Origin: Amorphophallus konjac
Taxonomy: Eukaryota; Streptophyta; Magnoliopsida; Alismatales; Araceae
Assembly (NCBI GenBank): GCA_022559845.1
Contig: CM040120.1
Span: 168,932,334 to 168,996,333, forward strand
DNA: 64,000 nt
Direction of reading: 5' to 3'
Position numbers and translations under genes: made by a program. The notes beneath the pieces were generated by a model. It did not search any database, was not told where the DNA came from, and saw only the letters and a list, made by a program, of their open reading frames with translations. Below, piece by piece: positions 35,328 to 46,018 of the stretch. The stretch's first letter is position 1; each line of letters opens with the position of its first letter.

Positions 35328-36030
35328 GAACCCACAAGCAGCCCCCCTACTGCTTGCAAACCGGAGGAACCAGTCTCCCTTCCTCCACACAGGAGGGAAC
35401 TACCACCAGTAGCCCCTGCTACCAGGACAAACCGGAGACACACCCGTCTCTCTACTCCTGAACCAACAGGAGGAACCCAACCTCAGACTAGAGGATCGGA
35501 AGAACACAGTAAATCAGATCAAATAAAAAGAAAAACAGAAAGTAGAATAACACAACAAACACAAGCTGTAGATGAAAGAACATCAGATGTGGCTCCCATG
35601 GAGCTGACTGGCCTGGATTTGATCCACGGTCCAGTAGACAGATCTTCAGTAACTTCTTCCTTCTTCTTCACGAACTATCTCTCTCTATCTCTCTTTCTCT
35701 CCCCTCTGCTCTCCTTTTCTCTCCCGCTGTTCTTCCCTTCTTCTTCTTCTCTTTTGCTGGATCGAAGGTCTTTCTGCTCTGCTGTTGCTTTTTCTACTTT
35801 TCAGGCTTCTTTTTCGATCAGCCTCCATCTGAAGACGAAGGCTCCAATATATACCAGCAACAGCTAGCTAGGGCGTGTGCTTCCCACGCCTTTCGTCCAG
35901 AAGATTCCTCCTCGGATCACATGCTCAGCACCTGCACACCTCGTCCTCCTGGGATCATGAGCCAGGCACTTCAAATCACGTGCCAGACACGGTCGTAGTT
36001 CACGTGCTCAATGACAGCAATCTGACTTGC

Positions 36031-36830
36031 TGCGTTGACGCTGTCAAGCAATGGCGTTAACGCAGTGAGGCATTCCAGTAAGCCATTAGCTTCATCTCTT
36101 TAGCTGCTGCGTAGACGCTGCTCAGTTGTGGCGTTGACGCAGTGGAATAGCCTGTGAAATTGAATGCTCCTTTAACTGCTGCGTCGACGCTGCTTGCCTG
36201 TGGCATTGACGCATCGGCATCGGCAGTCCAGTGAACAAACAGTCTACCCCTTTTTAACTGCTGCGTCGACGCTGCTCCACTGCTGCGTTGACGCGTTGGT
36301 GTATTTTTGCAACTAATAGTTCAGCTTGTTTGCATGCTGCGTGGACGCTAAGAACTCCAGTGTTAACCTTCTAAACTGTCTCCGAGCTAGATGCCTATCA
36401 GGCTTAATGGCTGCGTCGACGCTGTCTAGCAATGGCGTTGACGCATTGATACGTTCCAGTGAGCAACCAGCCTAGCCCTATTGACAGTTGCGTCGACGCT
36501 GCTCCACTGCTGTGTTGACGCATCGGGGATCCAGTGATTAGGTATTCAGCAGATAGACGTGCTGCGTTGACGCTCTCAACATGCCGCGTTGACGCATGGA
36601 GCTGCAGCGTCTGAACTTAGATGGCTTCAGCCCTCTCACGTTTCGTGTGGAGTGCGTTGACGCATTGTGCAACTGCGTCCACCCTCTGGTCACCTTGTCG
36701 ATCCATCAACCGGCTGCGTCGACGCCACTTGATGAATGTGTTGACGCACCAGAGTAATCCAGTAAGCTTCTTTCTTGATTGTTTGAACTACTGCGTCCAC
36801 GCCACTTGATCAAGGCGTTGACGCATTGGT
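36031..36830 (-). repeat. GCGTCGACGC / GCGTTGACGC dyad array upstream of the E TATA box
   Basis: The perfect 10-base palindrome GCGTCGACGC occurs at 36181-36190, 36263-36272, 36413-36422, 36490-36499 and 36716-36725, and again at 37483-37492. Variants GCGTTGACGC and GCGTGGACGC lie between them. Units often come in pairs about 25 bp apart (TGCGTCGACG ... CGTTGACGCA) whose outer arms can also pair with each other. Confidence 0.88.
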
Positions 36831-36950
36831 GTGTTCCAGCAGCTGAAATTGGATGTCTTCAGCCCTCTTGCGTTAAGGGGTTCATTAGCCTCTTTAGTCC
36901 CTGTCAGACAGATGAAACGAAGTCATTAGTTCTAAGTATATGCATTGCAT

Positions 36951-37316
36951 TGTATAGACTTTGCTGTGAAGGCGAAAGCAATGTAAAGTATACACAACGG
37001 AATGTATAGACTTAATGAATATAAAGACATCATAAGACTCAGATGAATGCTTGTATGCAATGTAGAGACTTCGCTGAATGAGAATGCAGTGTACAGACTT
37101 TGAAGCACAAAGGTAATGTACATACTTGCTGTAACAGTTTGATGCACGGACTTCATGAAGCCCTAGACATTGAATGATGTACAGACTTAGCCCAATGCCT
37201 GAGACGCTAACAAAGACGGACGATGTTCAGACTTCATTGAATAGACTTGGAGAACCTGAATTAATGTGCATACTTGGAACACCTGAAGACCAATGTATGG
37301 ACTTGTATAAATCTGA
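36951..37316 (-). repeat. ATGTAYAGACTT motif array in E LTR
   Basis: About ten copies of a 12-base motif (plus-strand form ATGTATAGACTT, ATGTACAGACTT, ATGTGCATACTT and similar) are spaced 25-45 bp apart, far upstream of the TATA box in sense. The 5' LTR has the same array at about 44274-44639. Confidence 0.85.
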
Positions 37317-37693
37317 TGAATGAACTGAGGGGTCGACCCATCAGCACAAGGGTTCAACGCACCACAGACCAGACCAAAGAATAAATGAAGTTAAAGAGGC
37401 ACCAAGCGTCAACGCATTGCCCAAGCAGCGTGGACGCAACAGTACAACTATTTCTTACTGCTACCTCTGAAGTGCCTTGGCAGCGTCGACGCTGCAGTTC
37501 GATGGGTCGACGCTGCAGTATCAAACTTCAGTCTAAGGAGCAACAGTAACATGACTGAACATAATCAAATATGCAATGTCATATCAGAACTTATGAAGAC
37601 TCACACAGCAAGATGACTCATAGTGAATAACTCACTTCAAAGGCCAATCATCAAAACCACCATTAAAACCATCATCAAAACCACAGGGGCACA

Positions 37694-39632
37694 ACAATCT
37701 CCCCCTTTTTGATGATGGCAACACTACACAGTGAGTCAATCTGATGACTCAAACTATTCTCCCCCTTTGACTTCGTCAAAAAGAAAAATAGTTTGGGAAA
37801 TTAAAGCATGTAAAAAAAAATCAGTCAATTCCTCCCCCTTGCAAGAACATGATTCTCCCCCTTTAAGAGTTTCAGCAAAAACATGAGTTAGAGATGATCA
37901 AAAGGAACCTGCATGCAATGATTGACTGATGTTCTCCCCCTTTGGTATAATCAAAATAAACCATGGGAAGGGGTATGAATGCAGATGCAGATACCAGAAT
38001 GCAAGATCTTAATTCTTCTCCTTCTATGCAGCATGATGCATATGACAAGGAGGCTCCCCCTCAATAAATGGAATCTTATGAGATAGATGAGAAGGAGACC
38101 ACAGGGGCACACAAGGACAAGTTCAGGTCAATGAGCAGAAGAGGTTCAATTAGCATATTTCTAAAGAGGCTTCAACTACAAGAATTTCAGTCAGATTTTC
38201 AAGGGAATGTCATTCTCATAGATCCAAATCAGAATATTTCAAAGTCTCCCATTACAAGGGCTTATGAATGAGCTTTAATGAACAGCATGGTTTAAACATG
38301 ATGTATGCAAAGTTTATCAATAAAATTCTGTATTGATATCTAAAACCATGTTTTAATAAAAATGAACCAAACCCTCATATTTATCTTGATTATCCTCCCT
38401 TTGTCTTACACAATCAAATTTATTGACTTCTTTCAGAATTACATGCACTAGTATTGAGATTAAGCAATTATGAAGACATATTATTTTGTCTAGGGTTGTA
38501 GCAATTTGATTTTAGCATCAATATTCATGTATTGAGATATGTTCAACAATTTTTCATGCTACAAATTTTACGAGCAGTCTAGTTCAGTGCACACTTTCTA
38601 ACTAGAGGATATACCTTGATCAGAGGCCAATATCCCTAAGTACTTAGTGTGACTAACTGTCATGCTATATATGAACAGAGATAGCATTTACACATCATGA
38701 CACACTGCAAATCATTTCTTGATGAGTGAGTTATATTTCTCAGTGTGCATGCCATTGCTCTGCCTGATTTTTAATGAATTTTATGCAGAGTTAACTAAGG
38801 CACCTCATGACACAGTCCTTTGGACATGTGTTTCTCAGTGACCAAGGTCATTGCTCTGACAATTACTTTACCCTTTAGACAATTCAGAAACATTCATTTG
38901 CTTCAAAACAATATTAATCTCATGTACTTAACCAAATAAAGTCATGTATTCAAAAGTGTAGATTTCAGAAGTTTTTGCAAGACACAGCATGAAACAGTTG
39001 GTTAAGATTTATTAAACATGATTCAGATATGTTAAGAGATTTTAAAGTTAAACTCCATGAATACATTAAGCTTAAACCACATGAGTTATTTCAGACATTC
39101 ATAAAAGCGTATAATAGAAGATTTCTAGTTCAAGATTTTTCAGATTTATGATCGAGATAGCCCATTGAAATCTTCATGAAAAATCGAAATAGTTATGATA
39201 CCAAATGATACCAATTGTTACCAATTGATAGGAGAGATTTTGAAGCTCAATGATTTCTGATATTATCAAGGTTTGTCAACTAAGATCAATGATGAACGGT
39301 ATGCTATGAATTCTCACAGAGATGTTTGCACTTGACCACCTGCATGCAATGCATTGACTCCCCCTGACAACATGCATTCAGACAATCTTTTTGGCATTTT
39401 TCATGAAATGCAATGCAATTAACTACATGCATGCAAAGACTCAACATGAATGCTATGCAAAGACATGCAATTAACTCCCCCTGAAAACATACGGATGAAT
39501 TAAGAATTGAATTGAATTCAGATTAAGAAGGTAGCAGTGAATTTAGCTGAAGCGTTCAAACATGGGGTCTTTTTATGTGCCCTAGTTTATTACCGCTTTA
39601 TTCCATCCAAGGCACACCTGCTAGGCACCTTC
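37694..39632 (-). other. E non-coding 3' region with multiple polypurine tracts
   Basis: No protein is recognisable in this 1.9 kb. The tract AAAAAGGGGGAGATTGT in sense abuts the LTR at 37694-37710 and is the functional PPT by position. Further GGGGGAG copies in sense lie near 37763, 37832, 37855, 37933, 38054, 39359 and 39477. Several purine-tract copies before the 3' LTR are, as far as I recall, a reported trait of Sireviruses; element G shows the same. The region from 38080 to 39350 is otherwise A/T-rich with nothing I can name. Confidence 0.75.
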
Positions 39633-41855
39633 CTATTTTCCACTAGCAGGAACCCAAGTGGTCTTGGGTCTTGCATAGAAATTAGCCCCTTTTGGGACTG
39701 CCTGCATCTTTTTCTGTGCCAAATAGTCATCAGAGTTCATGATAAAACAGTTATGCATTGAATGCCCAGACAGCCCACAATAGTGGCATGAACTAGCAGG
39801 TTTCATGTTCCTCTTATTTATACTAGCATGAACTTGAGCATTATAAGAGTGAGCATGAGGGTTTCTGTTATTATTATGAAACTTTTTCTTTTCATGACCA
39901 GCTACCCTGCAAGCAGCAACTTGGTGGCCTGGTCTTCTGCAATTTGAGCAAATAGGAATTCTTTTAAAAATAAGTTTGTTCCTATCAAATTCTTTGGAAT
40001 TTCTATTCCTACCCTGGACATGCCAGCAGTCCTTGACTGCATGGCCATGCTTCCCACAATGGGAGCAGAAAGGGGACTTTCTTCTAAAAGAACTTGCCCA
40101 ACATTCAGCGGCCTTGTGCCCAAGCTTGTTACGATTAAAACATTTGACATGCTGGTTCAGAGAAGTAGTTTTATTTATATTAAAAGCATGTTGGTTAGCA
40201 TAAGATTTAGCATGATATGAGAGTGGTTTTTTTTTTTCATTAGCAAACCAACATTGAGCAAAGGTGTGGCCTAATCTACCACAATGTGAGCATTCACTTT
40301 CCTTTGAATGAACAACAGGTTTTTTATCATGATATTTCCTAGCATTCATCATTTCAGCATTCAAATCATCCAGTTCGTTTAATTCACACTCATGCATTAA
40401 ATGTCCAAATCTATGACAGTAGTGGCATGACATTTTTCTTTTAGATGCATGTGAGTGTGTGTGAGGACTGTGATCAACATGCACTGATGAACCCTTTTCA
40501 TTTATTTTCTGATTTACAGTCCTCTTCTGATTTTTATCTTGTTTTCCTATTTTCTTAGCCTTGTACTGAATTGGAGATGAAGTAGAAGGCTTTTCCTGTT
40601 CAGAAGATTTGACAAAGACAGTTTTAAGGTTGGCTCCATCAACTTTCCTCATGACAGGACTGTAACCCAGTCCTTCCTTCCTAGGGTTGATTTTTATACC
40701 TAGTAACTCGTCTAGGTTCTTCTGGCCATCAACAAATTTAGACAAGGAAACTTTCAAATCCTGAATTTCATTTTCTAAAGAGGAAATCTGTAGCTCATAA
40801 CTGGCAATCTCTTGCTCATAGCAATTCATAGCTTCATTCAAAACTTTGTTAGCAGTTTTATATTTTTCAACTTCCTGTTCGAGATTGCTCAGTTTATCAG
40901 AATCTTCAACACACACAGTTTTTCCCTTTTCTAAGGTTAGAAGTCTCTCAGACATCGCGTTGTTTAACCGTTTCAATTTTTCAATTTCTTCTTTAAGCTT
41001 ATCATTTTGAACCAATTCATTTATTAGAAGCTGGTCTTCTGAATTGACTTCATACTTTCTTTCATTTTCAATTTGTTTCATTTTTCTTTGTTGTATTTCA
41101 AAGTCTTTCTGTAATTCTATGTTTACAGATTTGATGGCTTCAAATTTCTCGGTCAGCAGTGTGTTCTCCTTTTCTAGTTTTTCTAAACTTTCTTCATTTT
41201 CTTTGGAGAACCCTCTAAGAGAATCATTTTCTGATTTCAGCTTGTTTAATTCAGACTTAACGCATTCAAATTCTTTCAGCATTTGAGTATCAGACTTACT
41301 AGCATCAAGAGCATTTTTCAGTTCAACACAATTTCTACAATCAACATTTAAATTGTCTGACCTACTAATTTTCTTCAATTTTTTGTATTGTTTTCTTAAC
41401 AGTTCATGAGATTCAAATAGTTCAGCATATGCATTCTCCCAATCTTCTAGACAAAAATTCTCGAAGAGGTTTACCTCATCATCATCATCTTCTTCAGTCT
41501 GACTGCTGCCTTGATTGCTGCCACTTGGATTACTTCTGTTAGCCATCATGCAGCTGTCCTCGTTTACCCTGCGAAATTTCTTCAGCCTATCTAGGATGTC
41601 CTTTGCTGAGCTGCAATTATGAAGACAAGACCATAAGGCTCTGTCAGTAGCTGCTTTCATCAGGTTAAAGGCTTTCTGATTTTCTCCATCCTTTGATCTG
41701 TGTCTGTCGGTCCATTTGGACACTTTCGTTGGTAAGGTGTGAGGACCTTGTGAAATTAATTTCCACAAATCAGGATTAGCAGAATTTACATAAGCATGTA
41801 AAGCAGTGTACCACTGACTGAAATCAGAACCACTAAAGACGGGTGGAAGAGCCAT
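39633..41855 (-). CDS. gag: E: intact Gag-like protein with long coiled coil and six zinc knuckles (740 aa)
   Basis: The frame is open from ATG at 41855, about 115 bases after the PBS. Residues 1-95 resemble the start of Sirevirus/copia Gag (FSGSDFSQWYTALHAYV, LWKLIS, ATDRALWSCLHN), but the usual following Gag core is cut short. Residues 118-135 are acidic; 140-375 are heptad-rich coiled coil (KLKSENDSLR, LEKENTLLTEKF). NLDELLGIKINPRKEGLGYSP at 380-400 is the Sirevirus block also seen in G. Then six CCHC-type knuckles stand about 45 residues apart at 477, 522, 572, 597, 636 and 690; the third has lost its second cysteine (CFNRNKLGH). Expected role: RNA binding and particle assembly. One or two knuckles are usual, so six is odd. 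Confidence 0.88.
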   Translation of the reverse strand: MALPPVFSGSDFSQWYTALHAYVNSANPDLWKLISQGPHTLPTKVSKWTDRHRSKDGENQKAFNLMKAATDRALWSCLHNCSSAKDILDRLKKFRRVNEDSCMMANRSNPSGSNQGSSQTEEDDDDEVNLFENFCLEDWENAYAELFESHELLRKQYKKLKKISRSDNLNVDCRNCVELKNALDASKSDTQMLKEFECVKSELNKLKSENDSLRGFSKENEESLEKLEKENTLLTEKFEAIKSVNIELQKDFEIQQRKMKQIENERKYEVNSEDQLLINELVQNDKLKEEIEKLKRLNNAMSERLLTLEKGKTVCVEDSDKLSNLEQEVEKYKTANKVLNEAMNCYEQEIASYELQISSLENEIQDLKVSLSKFVDGQKNLDELLGIKINPRKEGLGYSPVMRKVDGANLKTVFVKSSEQEKPSTSSPIQYKAKKIGKQDKNQKRTVNQKINEKGSSVHVDHSPHTHSHASKRKMSCHYCHRFGHLMHECELNELDDLNAEMMNARKYHDKKPVVHSKESECSHCGRLGHTFAQCWFANEKKKPLSYHAKSYANQHAFNINKTTSLNQHVKCFNRNKLGHKAAECWASSFRRKSPFCSHCGKHGHAVKDCWHVQGRNRNSKEFDRNKLIFKRIPICSNCRRPGHQVAACRVAGHEKKKFHNNNRNPHAHSYNAQVHASINKRNMKPASSCHYCGLSGHSMHNCFIMNSDDYLAQKKMQAVPKGANFYARPKTTWVPASGK

Positions 41856-41970
41856 TCAAAACAAATAGCGAGCAAGTTCAAGGCAACAGGAATATTTATG
41901 CACTAAAAACAAATTAGCACCTAAGACTGCAAGATCGAATCTGCAGGTCGCTGGACCTTGTATGCAGACA

Positions 41971-41984
41971 CCGCTCTGATACCA
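41971..41984 (-). other. E primer-binding site
   Basis: TGGTATCAGAGCGG on the minus strand, two bases from the LTR end ...CCTAACA. It pairs with initiator Met tRNA, as usual in Ty1/copia elements. Confidence 0.93.
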
Positions 41985-41986
41985 AT

Positions 41987-44900
41987 TGTTAGGGTGCTAG
42001 GCCTGGATACAGAGGGGGGTGAATGTATCCCTCTAGAAATTATGCCCAAATTAAAAAACTAAAGCTCAGATATGCGGAATAAAAACTAATGAGCTTTCCA
42101 AGATAAGATGATAATTCAACAAATGATCAAACAGTTGGACTGCAACAATGCAGCCACCTGATCACACCAGAAACAGCAGGCAGAGCTAAACAAACCAACC
42201 ACACTTAGCAGAAATTAATGCTCAAGATATACTTCTTAGTGAGCACAACTAACCAAGCATTTACAACCTGTGAGGGGTGGTAGGTGATATGGAGCAAACG
42301 TACACAGCAATCAACCACTTGCACAAGAGATTTTTAGGTGGTTCGGTCACCAAGACCTACATCCACCCCACACTCAAACCGAGTGTGGCTTCACTAACAG
42401 CTGGGCAACACAGCTTGCCAACAGATGCTGATACACAGCTTACCCAGGGGAACAACCTCCCCTCTTCCTCCTACCAGGAGGGAACCTCTAGCAACCCACG
42501 GTCACTAGAACCCAGAGACTCACATCTCTCTTCCTCTATACCAAGAGGGAACCCCACTAGTAGCAGCCCCGCTACCAGTGAACCAGCCAGTAGCACTCTG
42601 CTACCAGCAACCCACCAGAGGCCTAGCCTCTCTTCCTCCTAGCCCGGAGGGAACCCACAAGCAGCCCCCCTGCTGCCTGCAAACCGGAGGAACCAGTCTC
42701 CCTTCCTCCACACAGAAGGGAACTACCACCAGTAGCCCCTGCTACCAGGACAAACCGGAGACACACCCGTCTCCCTACTCCTGAACCAACAGGAGGAACC
42801 CGACCCCAGTCTAGAGGATCGGAAGAACATAGTAAATCAGATCAAATAAAAAGAAAAACAGAAACGAGAATAACACAGCGAACACAAGCTGTAGATGAAA
42901 GAACATCAGATGTGGCTCCCATGGAGCTGACTGGCCTGAATTTGATCCACGGTCCAGTAGATAAATCTTCAGTAACTTCTTCCTTCTTCTTCACGAACTC
43001 TCTCTCTCTATCTCTCTTTCTCTCTCCTCTACTCTCCTTTTCTCTCCCGCTGTTCTCTCCTTCTTCTTCTTCTCTTTTGCTGGATCGAAGGTCTTTCTGC
43101 TCTGCTGTTGCTTTTTCTACTTTTCAGGCTTTTTGTTCGATCAGCCTCCATCTGAAGACGAAGGCTCCAATATATACCAGCAACAGCTAGCTAGGGCGTA
43201 TGCTTCCCACGCCTTTCATCCAGAACATTCCTCCTCGGATCACGTGCTCAGCACCTGCACACCTCGTCCTCCTGGGATCACGAGCCAGGCACTTCGAATC
43301 ACGTGCCAGACACGGTCACAGTTCACGTGCTCAATGACAGCAATCTGACTTGCTGCGTTGACGCTGTCAAGCAATGGCGTTAACGCAGTGAGGCATTCCA
43401 GTAAGCCAGTAGCTTCGTCTCTTTAGCTGCTGCGTCGACGCTGCTCAGTTGTGGCATTGACGTAGTGGAATAGCCTGTGAAATTGAATGCTCCTTTAACT
43501 GCTACGTCGACGCTGCTTGCTTGTGGCGTTGACGCATCGGCATCGGCAGTCCAGTGAACAAACAGTCTACCCTTTTTTAACTGCTGCGTCGACGCTGCTC
43601 CACTGCTGCGTTGACGCGTTGGTGTATTTTTGCAACTAATAGTTTAGCTTGTTTGCATGCTGCGTGGACGCTAAGAACTCCAGCGTTAACCTTCTAAACT
43701 ATCTCTGAGCTAGATGCCTATCAGGCTTAATGGCTGCGTCGACGCTGTCTAGCAATGGCGTTGACGCATTGATACGTTCCAGTGAGCAACCAGCCTAGCC
43801 CTATTGACAGTTGCGTCGACGCTGCTCCACTGCTGTGTTGACGCATCGGTGATCCAGTGATTAGGTATTCAGTAGATAGACGTGCTGCGTTGACGCTCTC
43901 AACATGCTGCGTTGACGGATGGAGTTGCAGCGTCTGAACTTAGATGGCTTCAGCCCTCTCACGTTTCGTGTGGAGTGCGTTGACGCATTGTGCAACTGCG
44001 TCCACCCTCTGGTCACCTTGTCGGTCCATCAACCTACTGCGTCGACGCCACTTGATGAATGCGTTGACGCACCAGAGTAATCCAGTAAGCTTCTTTCTTG
44101 ATTGTTTGAACTACTGCGTCCACGCCACTTGATCAAGGCGTTGACGCATTGGTGTGTTCCAGCAGCTGAAATTGGATGTCTTCAGCCCTCTTGCGTTAAG
44201 GGGTTCATTAGCCTCTTCAGTCCCTGTCAGACAGATGAAACGAAGTCATTAGTTCTAAGTATATGCATTGCATTGTATAGACTTTGCTGTGAAGGCAAAA
44301 GCAATGTAAAGTATACACAACGTAATGTATAGACTTAATGAATATAAAGACATCATAAGACTCAGATGAATGCTTGTATGCAATGTAGAGACTTCGCTGA
44401 ATGAGAATGCAGTGTACAGACTTTGAAGCACAAAGGCAATGTACAGACTTGCTGTAACAGTCTGATGTACGGACTTCATGAAGCCCTAGACATTGAATGC
44501 TGTATAGACTTAGCCCAATGCCTGAGACGCTAACAAAGACGGACGATGTTCAGACTTCATTGAATAGACTTAGAGAACCTGAATTAATGTGCATACTTGG
44601 AACGCCTGATGACCAATGTATGGACTTGTATAAATCTGATGAATGAACTGAGGGGTCGACCCATCAGCACAAGGGGTCGACGCTCCACAGACCATACCAA
44701 AGAATAAATGAAGTTAAAGAGACACCAAGCGTCAACTCATTGCCCAAGCAGCGTGGACGCAGCAGTACAAATATTTCTTACTACTACCTCTGAAGTGCCT
44801 TGGCAACGTCGACTCTGCAGTTCTATGGGTCGACGCTGCAGTATAAAACTTCAGTCTAAGGAGCAACAGTAACATGACTGAACATAATCAAATATGCAAT

Positions 44901-45016
44901 GCCATATCAGAACTTATGAAGACTCACACAACAAGATGACTCACAGTGAATAACTCACTTCAAAGGCCAATCATCAAAACCACCATTAAAACCATCATCA
45001 AAACCATAGGGGCACA
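41987..45016 (-). repeat. E 5' LTR (3030 bp)
   Basis: Near-identical to the 3' LTR with the same arrays and hairpins: terminal hairpin 42005-42030, ladder from about 42366, TATA about 43169-43177, dyad array about 43353-44150. Differences are scattered single bases. Confidence 0.92.
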
Positions 45017-46018
45017 TCATCTTCTCCAACAACATTTGGCTTCCCCGTCAATCTTGCTTCGAAGAGGACTCGTTCATGGTTCCAACGACTTTGGCAGCAC
45101 CTGATTCTGAGCTCGGGAGCGATCGTGGCATCCCCTTCTTCTTGCTATTGGGAACCTGAAGCAGTCAGATCCGAAGAACTGCCACCCTATTCGAGCCTCC
45201 ACCCAGACCAGCAGTGGTACCAGAAGAAATCAAAAAATTTCAGACGACTTCCCGATCCAGTTACGAAGAATTCCAAACTCGTCCCGCCTTCAGCAAAATT
45301 CAGGAGAGGTCACAGAGGTGCCGTCTTTGACTGCTGGTCCCTGATTCCAGAACGTGGACAGATTCAGCATCGGCTTCCTTTCATCACTTCTAGCTCGAAT
45401 TTCCCTCCCCGCTTGGCCGGCTGAAGGCCCCTCCCTTTGAGAAGGTAGTGGTTGGATGTAATCATCATCTTCCCTTCCCCATGATCCCCCCCCTTGCATG
45501 GGGTGTAGTGTTGTAGCAATTTGAGCAGGTCAAGCTTCCCCGGCGCGGCGTGTGGGGAACACACGTTTCCCCGCTCGCCCACGTCTCCGACTCGGGGCCG
45601 GTGTCCTCACACCGGTCAGGTATATGCTGAACCCTGCCTGGATATTTGTGTTTTATTAGTATCATTTATAAGTTCAGCCGGCGAGGAAGAGAGTGCCCGG
45701 TCCCGTGATTCTCGATCACGAGTGGCCACCGCAGATTGAGTGAGGAGAGATCCCCGTACCCTCAAGGCACGGCGTCCGCCCCACTGATGTGGGTGCTCCA
45801 ATCCAAGGGAGGGGAACTCATTGGCCAAGTCATCACCCTAACCAGCGTGGTTTAGGCTCTCGAATCCACCCTACCATCACTTAGTCACCACGGGGAAAGG
45901 GTTGTGCTGCAATATCGGTCCGCCAACATCGAGTCCGCCAATTTGTAAGTGGGCTTGCAAGGCTAGGTCCGAGGTTCATTTGGTTGATACCATTGCACCC
46001 TTAGGTCGTGTCACATCA

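Larger units (their letters stand above)
34664..37693 (-). repeat. E 3' LTR (3030 bp)
   Basis: In sense order it holds a short-motif array ATGTAYAGACTT (36951-37316), a dyad array based on GCGTCGACGC (36031-36830, further copies near 37483), and a TATA box (TATATATT, minus, about 35847-35854). A pyrimidine/purine hairpin ladder (35045-35470) and the terminal GGGGGG-loop hairpin (34682-34707) follow. Confidence 0.92.
34664..45016 (-). mobile_element. E: non-autonomous Sirevirus-like element, apparently young (10.35 kb)
   Basis: Two LTRs of 3030 bp each (34664-37693 and 41987-45016) have ends TGTGCCCC ... CCTAACA in sense. Flanks are TCTTC (34659-34663) and TCATC (45017-45021). The PBS, Gag frame and purine tracts agree on minus orientation. 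The 4.3-kb internal region has one intact Gag-like frame and no protease, integrase or RT. The LTRs have equal length and differ at few places, and E is the innermost insertion of its stack, so it is among the youngest events here. Enzymes would have to come from a relative. Confidence 0.9.
33251..46018 (+). repeat. S1: solo chromovirus LTR (about 2.4 kb), split by E
   Basis: Left part 33251-34663 begins TGATGGGGGCATC. Right part 45022-46018 (after the duplicated target of E) ends GTGTCACATCA. Together they give about 2.41 kb, the length of the A LTRs, with the same landmarks: TATATATA at 33562-33569, pyrimidine-rich leader, a purine-rich end of exon-like leader, and 'gggccggtgtcctcac' U5 block near 45595. 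Flanks are AGCGG (33246-33250) and AGCAG (46019-46023), a 5-bp duplication with one difference. No internal region is present, so it is a solo LTR. Confidence 0.88.

Noticed and set aside
36031..36830. CRISPR-like regularly spaced repeats
   Set aside because: Units are degenerate palindromes with related, uneven spacers inside plant LTRs, and no cas-like gene is present.
36621..37009. Small frames in the E LTR, present in both LTRs
   Set aside because: They come from the dyad and ATGTAYAGACTT arrays; conservation between LTRs reflects recent copying, not coding.
38068..38271. 67-codon frame in the E 3' region as an accessory or envelope-like gene
   Set aside because: Too short, on the strand opposite to E, and without recognisable features; not counted as support for an envelope gene.
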